Shown in pieces: positions 10,950-23,590 of a stretch of DNA of 64,000 nt. Source of the stretch: Pseudopyrenochaeta lycopersici (taxonomy: Eukaryota > Ascomycota > Dothideomycetes > Pleosporales > Pseudopyrenochaetaceae); NCBI GenBank assembly GCA_003313425.1, contig NHZP01000020.1:310001-374000 (forward strand). The letters run 5' to 3'. Numbering within the stretch: the first letter of the stretch is position 1; each line of letters begins with the position of its first letter. The notes beneath the pieces are model-generated. The model ran no database searches, was not told where the DNA came from, and was given only the letters and a program-made list of their open reading frames with translations. A program made the position numbers and the translations under genes.

Positions 10950-13900
10950 ACTGAAACTGGATTGCTTCAACTTATGCAAAGCTCGAACCGATGACTTTGC
11001 GCCTTGTTGCAAGGTATCGATGCCTAGCAAGGGTAGTAGATTTAGAAACGAAAGCGCCGCCGTGGAACGAAAGGTAGTTTTCGACTAGGAAGCAGTTTGG
11101 TGGCAGTGGCCAGAGAAAAGGGAGGCTGGCGACCGACGCGTTTGCAGAATGCTCACGAGGACAGAATTGTCACCTTTTACCAGCAGCCAGCGAGATCGAT
11201 GAATAACGGTCCACCTAAAACTTCAATAATTCCAATCTACTGTACACTGTTAGATATCCGCGAGACGAAAATTAGGGGCGTCGTAGTATACGTATTGTGC
11301 TAAGTTCGACTTTTTGTCTTCACAACGTTTAATGCAGCCTGATAGATGTGGCAGCGACGAAACATGCACTACACATTAGCCTTGACCAATCTGAATACTA
11401 GTTCTCCCCACAAACTGCGTGGCCCCGTGGTGACTAGATGGGCCTGGTGTGGTGTCCAACGGATAGCCTTATTCGGCTTTCGTGAGAGGATAGCTTGACT
11501 AATGACTTCACTTGAAGGGATGACAGTATGTTAGCAGATGTCAGCAGATACAAAGCAGCGGGATAATATCGATGCTATTATTACCGGATTGCGATGATGG
11601 TTTGGCGAATGGATAAGACCTTGCTTGCCAACCTTTTTCCACTGTGAACTCCCACGAGTTCACTGAAAACAGATGACTGATACGCGCCCAAAGCTAGCGA
11701 CGGTACTTGTGCTGTTCTTCCGTTTATTTAACTGGTTTAATTGCCTTCTCTCTCTAGGACGCTAGCTGCTACACCTAGCCGGTGTGCGTTACCGAAGCTC
11801 GCCCAAGCGCTTTGCAGACGACGTCCGGTGGACAAGTGGACATCCTAGGATTTCAGGGACGCACGCTGCATGGCTTGACAGATGAAGTGCAGCAAATTCA
11901 ATCATTGGACCAAATGCCTGTTACCGAAAGCAAGTGCTATGCAACGCACAATGCGACAGTAGGGATATGGGATCGAGGGAATTGCGTCGTACAGCGTCAA
12001 ACACTCTTCCCGCTTTGAACCCTGCATCCACACCGGGACCTGAATTATGATTTCTTTGTTTAAGACTTCTGTGACGGCATAGACCGACACACTGCCAATG
12101 AGTGGAAGGACGTGCGAGCGTGTGGTATGGACAGACAATGGAGCAACGCACGCTGCTCTGTGCTGTTCGGTTTTGCTCTTGCTACAATGAGACAAAATGC
12201 GAAGAAGGAAGTGGAGCCGCATCATGGGGTACATTTGACTGTAGCGATAGGCTCTAGGCCTTGAATGGGTCTAATGATCGCAAAGTGAACCACTTCCACC
12301 TTGTACAATTGCCAGTGCCAGAAGGTCGGCCCGTGCCTTCATCCCAGCAGCCTTGTTAGTATCCCGCTGGAGAATGAGTTTCACCTCTCAACCTTTCTGT
12401 CGACATGTTATGAGAGCCGCGAATCGGTAACATTGTCTACCTGCAGCTTCCCGCGCAGTACAAGCGCACATACCCTCCTTAGCTGTCCATCTTGCAAACG
12501 TGGTCCCTTCTCTTCCAGGTTTCAGATGGATGGAAAAGTACAATCCGGTGGAAGATCAGAACGGCATACATGTTATCAGTGTCCACTATCAACCCTATGT
12601 CCATTTGCATTACTCGAGAGATCAAGCTCAGACCCGGCTCGTTTGTCGCCCTGACCACGGCAGAATATGCTATTTTCCATGGTAGAACAAGATGGGAATC
12701 TCGCAATAGCTGATACCAAAGTCAGACATGGCGCCCCCTACTGCAAGTCTGTTCACTCACTTCCGATATTAGGTTTGTGACGACGGGCATTTGTCTAGGA
12801 CGTGCTTCACCGGATAATCATGAACAAAGGAGCCTGTCTCACTCTCGCGAATGTGTATTTTCGCGGCTTGTGGGTCTGCTTGTTTGGAAAGGCGGTGTTT
12901 ATGTCTCAGCCCAGACCGCTCGAAGGAGAGAAGAGCCAAGCTGCAGGTCGAGCTGTGGCGACCCGCAGCCGCTAACTAATGGCGGGCATTTCAGGACTCC
13001 TTTGGAACAAAAAGTTTCTAGCCCCAACATATCATCGTCATCTGCGGGGTATTTTAATACTGGCACCCGCACCCGCTGTCACTGTGCGCGGCCGGCGGTG
13101 GGAGATTCGAACAACTCACTCTGCCGACCGGTCAACGCGTAGCGCCTTCTTGAGGCTGTACACAGAATAGTTTGTTGCAAAGGCCTCTATTCTTAGATGG
13201 CTTCTACATGTTGGAGACCGGAATTTGCACGCGAAGCAAGCAAGTTGAGAGCAAGTGAGTATCGGCAATCGCTTCTCCATGCAATCAAAGAACTCTCCAG
13301 CTCCGCGGGCTACACAGTGCCGCTAAAGTAGAATAGCAGGTGGTTCACCTAAATTGGATTAGAGGCTATACAAGTCCAATTCAACGTGTGAATTGCTGGT
13401 CAGAGGTGAACGTTGTCGGAGCCGGGGAACTCAGTTGCGTATTATAACGTTCGAGACAAGAACGGCCGTTGAAACTGAGTCGAACAGACATCTCCAGTAG
13501 GCTAGAATTTTTCAAGTATTCAAAGTTTGACCTAATAGCTTGTTTCTCGTTATAATCTAACCATACTGAGCTCCATAGAATGACAGAGAAGATGAAGCGG
13601 CGTCAACACGTCTTGACCCATAGCAGCTTCAGCAACACTTGCTATACTTAGAAGCTAACGATCTTCTCAATTCAAATCGCATAAAAGTTCTCCTCAAGTA
13701 AAACGCTTCATCAGATATCACCTGTGACTATATTATGCGGTATGGTAATCTGCGGTGCTCCGTTCAGGTCGCAACACTACATACGAGGGTGTATCCGAGT
13801 TGTCAGTGTGCATTACGAACTATAAATCCCGACAGATGTCTCTAGAGTCCCATTGAAAAAGTTTTCGGCGGGATAGTAGCTGGATCTGATTGCTTATGGT

Positions 13901-16534
13901 CTCGGGAATTATGGCCTAATAACAGCACTGCAACACAATAGGGCACACAAGGGCAACACATTCCAAAGAACGAGAGCATTTGAGCACCATTCAGCATTTC
14001 AATGTTCGACAACGTCCCATTCGCGGGTATATTGGCTACTTTAAAAGAGATTCAACCAGCCTCTGTCGAGACTGAAGGATGAATGCTGCGCAACTCCTCT
14101 CGAATGTCTAGCCACAGCACGCAATACCAATGGCTCGATCGTCCCGCTCGGATATAGTATTGCGACTTGCATTACGATCATGTCTAGGAGGCATGAGGGG
14201 TGCATAATCCTTTTGTTATTCTTCCAGATGAGGTCACTCTCCTTGTTCAAACGACACCTGCAGTAAGCACTCGCATATGGTCGTCTCAGGGTGTCTCAAG
14301 ACCATTTCACAATCCGCTCGGCCCGTTATCCGACGATCGAGAAGATACCCGGGCTCTACAGTGCAGCATGTCGTACCACGAACTTGTCAAATCCACGCCT
14401 CTTGTATCAAAGGGACGGCGCTTAATCAGTGGCAATCATTCCCTTCAATAACAGAGATGACGTGCCATGCAGCAACCTTTTCAGGCCATGTTACTTCTGC
14501 ACCACCATGGGCTCCATGATTGTCGTCTCGCCTCGAATGGGAGCACGCCATATTGTCTCGGCCATGTCTCTGCATTGGAATGCCGCGGGTTTCTGCAGGG
14601 ATAGACTCATATGATTGCCATACAGAGACACAGTGTCCCGCTTTCATCTCAGGGTCCATTGCGAACGGGCAGCACAGATGCAGCACAGCGTCTCGCAATA
14701 GCGTTGTTGAGATACACAGCAATTCAGGCCAAGAGGGGTGTTCCAAACTCTGATTGAGAGCTATCGTGATGCAATTAAGCTTTGTGGCGCTTTTGGTCTT
14801 GTTGGACGAGCGATGTGAGAGGTGAGCAAAAACATCCTGCTAGAGGAAAGCAGTAAAGTCATTCAAAGGCCATCCCGAATGTGTCATTTAGTTCCTCTAC
14901 TATGACCTCTTCCGTTCTTGTGCACTTGTTTGGAACTAAGCAAATATGAGTGCCCTTAGTACGACAAGACGGCACGCCCCGCCCTTCAATGCAAGTACGA
15001 CCTTGCCGATATGTATCCGCATTCCATGCCAGTACCTATCTGCTAGCTCCTATTGCTAAAGCTCCTACAACGCCATCACCACGTATGCCAGGCCCATAAT
15101 TCCGTTGAAGCTAACGTAGTGCCCGAGGAGTAGTTCATGCCACGAACCTGGAAAAATGATCGCACAAGCGCTCTCTATCGATCTTGTTTCGGCAGTAACC
15201 GAGATGAATTGCTTCGTTGCATGGACGCCTTCCCAACTACTGGCCAACTGTACAACAGACACATGGAACGTGCATGCCCAACATGCCCAGCAGCAATGGA
15301 TCCACAAGGCTGCTTGATCAGATGCGCAAATGGGGACAGGTGCCATATTTGTGGTAGGCCGGCATGCTCCTCGCAGTTTGACAGCTTGACAGGTGCCACT
15401 GTACGAGTATAAGCACACGGCTGTCAAGAATGGAGGCACTAAAGCGAAACGGTGGAACAACCATGTCAGTACGCCTCACTGTTTCATGACTCTCTTACCC
15501 ATCTGTTTTCTTAAAATATTCATCGGTCCTACACACTCTCGCATTCACCTCCGCACGTATGTTCGGACTCTGATTTTTTGATTCCCGTCACTTCCGGCCT
15601 TTGGCTTCTGGACCCGTGGCATCAGCCAGCACATCTAGTGGTACGAGTAGCGGAGCAGCATCCTGCTTCCAAACGGCATCCCCACCCTGCGTCGTCCGAG
15701 TGGTCTCGCTCTATCTACGCTTCCAGGAACACAGCTTTCGGTATCCGTGGCGCCATCATCATGCCCATTGATTATTGGAAGCCGATCGGCGTGAATAATC
15801 CATACACTCCGCCCGTCCCCGCTCAACGTGGCCACCGTGATAATGGGCATCGTGAGCCAATTGCTATTGCTCCACTTCAATTCTACGCCCAATGAGCAGG
15901 CACCAGCGGGAAGTGGAGAAGATTCCCAATATCATGAGCCGTCTGATGGAACGCAACCAGCCTCTTTGTCCTTCTCTTTATCCTCAACGTTTAAATATTG
16001 AGGCGGACAAGCACTGGTCAAGCTAGTTACAGTAGTGTGTCACTTCTATGCCTTACCTGTCAAAAGCGGGAGGTGAGCGTGGCCTGCAACTGCGGCCCGT
16101 CCCCGAGATCAATTTCTAGGTGCTTATTGATTGGGCGACTTCAGGACGAAGCGCTCGTTCGCGAATGCAGCACTGGGTTTGCGGATTCTTTAGCTTCGGG
16201 GGCAATTTGTGAATGGCATGTATCACCCATTAAAACTCGGACTCTTAGGCTAGATTGAAAAAGGAATGAATGTAGAAAGTTCATGCCTATTAATATGGCA
16301 AAGTGTGACTTGCTATGTTATACATTTGCGCAGAAAACTTTAAAGCTAACACCGAACACCTCATAGACCATTGGTCGTGACCCGGCATGGGAGAGTGAGG
16401 AAAGAAAGCCGCCCTGTGAAGGGCTATAGTTCAGAAAAAAAAGCCCTTAGTGTCTTCCGCCCAGATATCAAATATCCCTTATACTGACCCGCTTCACTTG
16501 ATGTTCCGCGTGTCTTCCCTAGCAAGCGAGGTGC
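10950..16534. other. 5.6 kb gene-poor region
   Basis: Apart from the promoter of the APSES gene at its left end and the 3' end of TOP2 at its right end, no open frame here shows a recognisable domain, signal peptide plus domain, or spliceable conserved motif. The frames are short, mostly 60-130 residues, and overlap on both strands as expected by chance. No transposase, reverse transcriptase or RNase H motif was seen. Noncoding RNA or decayed elements cannot be excluded by eye. Confidence 0.5.
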
Positions 16535-19500
16535 TTAATCGCTATCATCATCAAAGCTCGCTTCAGAGGCATCATCTGAATCTGCCTCGTCATCGCTAAC
16601 CACATACTTTGCCGGCTTAGCTGCAGCCCTACGACCAGGTCGTGCCGCAGGTGCGCGACTGCGAGCGGCAGGTTTTGGCGTTGGCTCGTCGTCATCAGAC
16701 AGGATCTCGTCAGCGAGAGCATCCGCATCCTCCATAGTCTCATCCTCATCTGAGTCGATGGTGGTTGGCTTTTTGGCCTTAGGCACAGGCGCTTCTTTAC
16801 TCTTAGCAAGCTTTAAAGCATAGGCCTTTGCTGCGGGGCTCAGTGGATTGGTCTTCTTCACTGCTGGGAGAGCACCGGCTGCTTTGGTCTTCGGTACTGG
16901 CTTAGCGGCAGCTTTGGGCTTCGCAGCAAGTTTGGCATTCAGTTTGCTCACAACTGGCTTCTTGACGCCAAGGCCAAAATCATCGTCATCGGAACCCATG
17001 ATCGTATCGTTGACATTGCGAGGCGCGGGTCGTTCGGGCGAAGGCTGCGGCATCAAGCCTTCGTAATTTGTCTCGTCATCATCGATCTCGATAGGACTGT
17101 TCTTCTTCGCAGCCCTGGATCCTCCAGCAGCGCTGCCTGGGCGAGCATTACCGTTGCTACCTGGTCGCGCCGATGTTGTTGCTTTGAACATTGGAACACC
17201 GTTACTGCCGGCACCGATGGTCTTGACCATATTGCTGACGTCTCCAAGAAGATCATCTCCATCAGAGTCACTGTCGCTATCGCCGAGGTTGTACTTGGGG
17301 GCCTGCTTTGTGGCACCGCGAGCAGCCCGTGAAGCGGTAATGGTTGTAGCAGGCTTCTTCTCAACTTCCTTTGCGACAGCAGCGAATACATCGGAATCGT
17401 CGTCATCCGAGTCGATGGCTAGAACTGGCTTTTTGACGTTCTTTACAGCGGCTGGGCGGGCCCGCTTAGGAGCTACCACAGAGTCTGCAGTAGCTGGCCT
17501 GCTATCTGAAGCACCATCAGTTTGCAGTATGTCGTCCTTCTTGGCAAGATGTGAGAGCAATGTGCCCTGCTTCTGTGGGACTGCAGAGCCGAAAGCGGAA
17601 CTACTCTTCAAAGCTTCCGCTGCACTTGGCTTCTTTGTGGGCTGAAGATCCTGCTGGAGATAGCCGAGTAAGCCCTCCTTCTTCGGCTTGACCTTCTTCT
17701 TAACAGGGCCGAAGTCAGAACCGGAGTCCTCTGAGTCACTGTCACCCATCTTTCTCTTCTTTTTGCCTTTGCCACCTTTCCCTGCCTCGATACCAAGCTT
17801 GTGAGAAGCGCGACGAGTCATGCTAGCGATCTTCTTCTTGCGCTTGCCTTCCTCATTCAGCTGAGTGTTCCACTCGTTGACGAAGGCGTCAAGATCCACG
17901 GTCCAGATGTCCTTGGGAGAGAGCTTCTGGAGTTCGTCGATTTCGCCCTCCTTGTCGCCGATCTGCCTAAGCAGCTTCTCGACACGCTCCTGGGTCAAAG
18001 ACCAGATAGCCATCTGATTCACATTAGTATATAGAACTGCAGCTATGGATGAGCAAACTTACACCTAGGAGATAGTCGTAGTCATTAGCAGAGACTTCGA
18101 GCTCAGTCTCTTCGGACTCTTCGGACTCTTCGTCATTCTCTTGCACGTCTTCATTCTCGCCCGCCTTCTTAGCATCCTCGACCTTAGGGAAGGGTGTGAA
18201 ACCAAGCTTCTTAAGTTCTTGAACAAGGACAGTCTTCTTCTTCTTGGAGACGCTGAGCTTGCCGTCAATAATCATCTGAATGAAGCGTGCCTGATTGGAC
18301 ATCTTTGAGAGTTCCTTGTGCATGACCTCCAGTTGATGAGCCTTTCGCTTCTGATAGTATCGTAGGCGGACATGATAGAACTCTTCCATGATATCCAGTA
18401 CGGTCGCATATTTATGAATGCGACCATGGGCATCGAAAGCTACAAGGTTCGTGGTAGACTGTGGCTTAAACAGCTTGAACATCTCCTCAAGACCCTTGGC
18501 AAGGGCGGTCGCCATATGTTTGTCCTCCATTTTGATGATGAAGTGGACGCGATCGGGGGTGTTGTAGTCAATGTAGTCTTTAATGAATGATGGGGTTTTC
18601 TCGGCCTTAATGATATCCTCAAGCTTCTCTTTGAAGTCTTGAGTCCAGTATCGCACAGGCAATTCGGTGACTTCGATCTCATTGTCACCGGTCTGGCGGA
18701 TGGTGCCTGTAAATTGATAACGATCGTTTCCAAGCTCTTCAGTCGTGCCTGTGAAGCCCTTGTACCAGGGGACCATTGGCTTCATATCCTCCTTTGAAGC
18801 GCCTTCGACCATACGCAGCCTAAGATTGTCGATGATCTCCATGGGATTGAAATTGGGTATTTCTGAGCTCCAACCAGTGCCAATACCGCTGGAACCATTG
18901 ACAAGGATTGTAGGAAGCACTGGAACGTACATCTCAGGCTCAATTTTGTGGCCATCAGATTCGCCATACTTCAGGAGAGCATCGTCGTTGGCGTGGAAGA
19001 TCCTACGCGCGAATGGTGATAGTCGCGTGTAAATGTACCTGGCGCTCGCGGCATCAGAGCCGCCCTTCAGTCGAGAACCAAAGTTACCGCTAGGTTCCAG
19101 ATAGTTGATATTGTTTGAGCCAACGAAGTTTTGAGCAAGACCAACGATTGTTCCTTGCATAGACGCCTCACCGTGAGCGTAATCCGTAGAGCCAGATACT
19201 GAACCGGCGAGTTCAACCACTTTGACGTCCTTCCTTATGTTTCGCCTGAAACATGTGTAAAGAACCTTGCGCTGACCAGGCTTAAGACCGTCAATAACAG
19301 AAGGAATAGATCGTAGATTGTCTGCCATAGAAAACAAGATGAACTCCTTGTTGACGAAGTCATCATAAGAAATCTCGCGTGTAGTGAGATCCAAATGTTG
19401 ACCAGGTACGAAGTCGCGCAGCCACTCTTTACGAGCGTCAGCCTTCTTCTTTGAAAAAGCCAGCTCGATGAGTTTCTCCTCTTCTTCACGCATAACCTGG

Positions 19501-21886
19501 AAGCGCTTCATGTGTGTATCAAGATCTTTGAAGTACACTTGGGCATCAGGAATGTCGCTCGTTCCCAATCCCTTGAAATACTTGTGGTCCCAGCCCTTCT
19601 CAAACTTATGCTGCTCCTTCCACTCTTCGTATTCAGGCATCGAGAAAAAGCTCTTCATGCCTCGCGGGTTCTTCGGATCGCCCTTCCATACCTTTACGAT
19701 GGGGGTGATGAACTCAAGAAGGAAGCCCGGAACCTTCAGTAAGCTCGGAAATTGACACTGAAGGAAGTTGATGAGAAGGCCCTTAATATGGCTACCATCG
19801 TGATCCTGATCTGTCATGATCATAAGATGACCATAACGAAGACTCTTCATGTCTGCCAAAGTGTATTCCTTCTTGTGTTGGAGACCCATGAACTTCTTGA
19901 TGTTCTGAATTTCCGTGTTCTTCATAATCTGGTCGACAGTGGCGTCTCGTACGTTGAGAAGCTTACCACGAAGCGGGAAGACTCCGAACAGATCCTGGTT
20001 GACGACGGCACGTCCAGCCAATGCAAGTACACTAGCCGATTCACCCTCAGTGAGAATGAGGGTGCATTTATGGCCATCCTTAGTTCCAGCCTTGTTGGCG
20101 TCCGTCAGTTTGGCGTTGCTAATGCGATTGCGTTTATTGCCGTCAGTCTTTTTCATCATTTGATCTGCCTTTTGCTGGGCAAAATGCATGATATTCTGAA
20201 TGACCTCAGTCTTTTCAATAGCCTTAAGGAACTTGTCGCTGAGTACAGGCTTGCTGCCGAACTGGCTCGCCTTTGTGGTTAGCTGCTCCTTGGTCTGGGA
20301 TGTGAAAGCTGGATTGACGATCGAACAGTTGACAAACAGAAAGATGTGGTTCTTAATCTGAGCGGGCTTGAGCTTCACAGCAGCCTTGTTCTTCTTGTTG
20401 ACGATAGCCATGAGCTTGTCGATGATCTGATCGGCAATGTAGTTGACATGCGTACCTCCGGACGTAGTCGCAATGGAATTCACGAATGAAACTTGGTTGA
20501 AGGATCCATCAGACACCGCGAAACCAATATCCCAGCGATCATGCTTGTCTGTGATGATGACATCCTTCTCCTTGTCATCCTCGCCCTTGCCTTGCTCACG
20601 GGAGATAGCTTTTGTGTACATCTCCATGTACTTGGCGAAGCTTGTCACTTTGACGCGGTCACCGTTGAGGTAGACCTTAACGCCTCGGAGCGTGCCGGCC
20701 ATGTCATATGTCCTGCGTTTGACCATCGCTTCAAAATCATCATCGATGCCGTCCATTCCAAATCTTTTGTAGTCGGCTTTCCAGGTAACCTTCGTATAAT
20801 CGTCGGATTTTTGGTCGGTGATCTTAGCCTTACCCATCTTGCTCATATTCTCGGTCCAAGTCTGCTTATACTTTTTCTTCTGTTTGGAATCCACCGTTTC
20901 AACTGTGAACTCGGTACTGAAAACGTTACAAAGCTTCGCACCGTAACCATTTCGACCACCAGTAACTTTCTGCTGGTCATCGTTGTAATTCGAGGAAGTA
21001 AGTAGGTGACCAAAGATCATCTCTGGTACATATATGCCGTGTTCCTGCACGGCTTAGCTTTTTCCAGATATGCGCAACGGGCGACTTACTTTATGTATCT
21101 CAATGGGAATACCCTTGCCGTCGTTCTTGACGGAGACTTCGCCAGTCTCTCTGTCCACTGTGACCCTGATCTCGCCCATGTTCTTGTCGTTCTGCTTGTT
21201 ATCTGCTGCATTCACAAGAATCTCGTCGAAAATCTTGTATAAACCAGGCACATACGTTACATCGCGAAACTCCATAGACTCGCTGGATGAGTTATAGACC
21301 CACATCTTGTCCGTTTGCCGCTCTACAGAGCCAATATATGTGTCGGGGCGCTTCATGATGTGTTCCAAATGCGTGAGCTATGCCCCCTATCAGCTGCTGA
21401 TCCAATTCATCCTGCCCATGCACTCACCATCTGATATTTGTCGCTGGCGCCTCCAGGGCCCTTCTTGGGCTTCGCTGCCGGTACATCATCAGAACCATCG
21501 AAGCCAAAACTCTCATTTGCGATGTCTGCAAGCGGCTGACCGTTGGCCTTCTTCGGAGCAGGCGCCTTCTTCTGCTTTGGTGGGGTATCGGCAAGCAGCG
21601 ATTCGTCGTTGTCAAATGGATCTTCGTCTATGTCTATATCAGAGTTCTCATCGTCTGACTCGTCTTTCCGCTTCTTCTTGGGGGCAGCTTTCGGTTTCGG
21701 CTTCGCTGCTGTGGTATCTTTTGGAGGTCGGCCTCGGGGTTTTGCAGGACCTGCGGCTTTCTTAGGCGCAGCTTTTGGCTTCACAGCCTTCACAGCCTTT
21801 ACAGCCTTTGCAGGTTTTGCGGGCGGCGCAAAATCTGAGCTTGCGCCATCGTCGAAGACTGAATCTTCCATGAGGGAGTCGTCCAT
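16535..21886 (-). CDS. TOP2: DNA topoisomerase II
   Basis: ATP-dependent type IIA topoisomerase that passes one duplex through another to decatenate and relax nuclear DNA. Exons 21886-21428, 21377-21090, 21044-18063 and 18013-16535 give 1735 residues. An N-terminal extension (1-153) has an AT-hook-like RGRPP and Lys/Ala/acidic runs. The GHKL ATPase starts at HLEHIMKRPDTYIGS and includes NDGKGIP and the GGRNGYGAKL loop (278-287). TOPRIM shows EGESA (582-586) and DQDHD (Asp 661, 663, 665). The winged-helix catalytic tyrosine is Tyr919 in ASARYIYTRLSP. The last exon begins MAIWSLTQERVEKLL and ends in the long disordered acidic/basic tail (KPAAR, DSDDA repeats) usual for eukaryotic enzymes. Every key residue expected is present. 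Confidence 0.98.
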
Positions 21887-23590
21887 GGTGACAAACGCAA
21901 ATTGTCACGTCCCGCAGGACAAATGGCGAGGGAAAAGAGGGAAACACCCAGGCTTGCGCAAGCTGAGCGGGTAGAACAGAAGCACACAGCGAAAAGAAGG
22001 TGTTGTTGTGTGGAAGGCGAGTCGCCAGGACGTGTTTGGGGAGGCCACGCCGTGTTTGGGGAGGCCACGCCGTGTTTTGGTTCGCGCGTTGCTGGGGTCC
22101 AAGCGGATTCGAAATCACGCTAGTGCGGTGGTTGCATGCAACTGATTGGCTGCCGTGGTTGGGACACCCGTGCAAATGTTGAAAACACCAAGCAGTGAGT
22201 GGTGATAGTGAAATCTATTGAGAACGAAGCGCGTGGAGGGTCCATAGAGCTGTACAATTGTAAGTGAATGTCTTGGCACACAATAACAGTTCTGAGCTGG
22301 GACAGAAGACCGCGTATCGTACCCTCATCACTGGACCTATTCACCAGAGCACGCAAAGACGTAATGTAATCAGCCTTACAGTAATTTGCAGAACACCTAG
22401 TCTATGCCTTCACTACACATCCCGGCCGCTCGGGAGATACACTCTATCAGTGCTTCGGCAAGCCCTCCAAGACTTCTGAAAAGTCTTGAACTATAGCCTT
22501 TACATCGCCTTCATCGCCATAGCAAAATTACCATTCATAGCGGGAGGTAGTCATGCCTACCGAATATATCCCAAGTCCGGTGACCAGAGGCAGACTCTGC
22601 GGAACTATACGCAGTTTCAAGAGACGTGGAAGACGCAACTACCAAAGTGAACAAGGAATATAAATGCAACGTCGACTTGACGGTCAAAGTTCTCGCATCA
22701 TTAGAAGCAACCTCCAGTTCAAGAACCAAGTCCTCATTACACCATATGGCAGCTGCGCGAAAGCCCTCAAATGGAGAGTCTACTATATAAACATACGCCC
22801 AGCAGAACCAACCCTTCAACACAAAGAAAATTGGATTAGAAAGCGAAAGCCCGCAAACTCCGCACCCGACCGTCCTAGACCTCGCTCTGAAATCCAGGAA
22901 ATGTCCGTCTCAACGCCACCACAAGGCATGGGACGTATCGGCCCCGGAAGGTTTCATTTACAGCCGTTCCGAGTTTCCCGCAAGCTATGATAAGTCAAGC
23001 TGTTTCGTTGCGGTGTTTCACTCACGAGACAAACATCTCACATGCTAATTTGGCATGTCCTAGTGGGAAACATTCAGTCCCGCAACGGCGAGACACGCAC
23101 GATTCGGTGGTGATTTCGGTGCGTTGGACGATCGCACGGCAGGTATCGGTACAAAAACTTTCGATGCAAAGTTTTCTATCTAGTTCCATAAATCGCCGTC
23201 CCAGCCGTCATGGAAACACAGTCCGTGCATCGGAGTCTCACGGCAACTACAGCAGTTATGGGGCCCATGTTACACGGAAGGTCGGAACATCAGGAGCGGA
23301 GATACGTGTAGTCGGATAGAACAAGGTTTCATTGAATCTTTTGAACAGCTATGAATGGGGGTATAATTGAAAGTTAGATAACGAAACCTCTATGTCGAGA
23401 GTGGCGATGACGGATAGTAAAGAAAAAGTGATGCGGTGATAGCTATGATCTTGGGGCCCTTTGTAGGACCAGCCCGGAGTAGCAGAGACATGCTCCTCAA
23501 ATGCGAAAACGCCAAACGAGACTCACCCTGAGTCCGTCATGCCAGATAATTAAGGAAAATGTGCCGTACAGGCGCGTTTCTATGCTACTG
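21887..23590. promoter_or_regulatory. TOP2 upstream region
   Basis: About 1.7 kb between the TOP2 start and the 3' end of the next minus-strand gene. It contains the TOP2 promoter and, about 145 bases upstream of the ATG, a GC-rich 20-base tandem repeat listed separately. No gene is supported. A 108-residue plus-strand frame at 22664-22990 has no recognisable feature. Confidence 0.5.
22031..22077. repeat. 20-bp GC-rich tandem repeat upstream of TOP2
   Basis: Two exact copies of the unit CGTGTTTGGGGAGGCCACGC lie back to back (22031-22050, 22051-22070), followed by the start of a third (CGTGTTT). They sit about 145 bases upstream of the TOP2 ATG, so they could fall in its promoter or 5' UTR. 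Confidence 0.85.

Noticed and set aside
13081..13140. tRNA-like GATTCGAAC box on the minus strand
   Set aside because: The bases flanking the TTCGAAT loop do not pair as a T stem, and no D arm or acceptor stem could be built.
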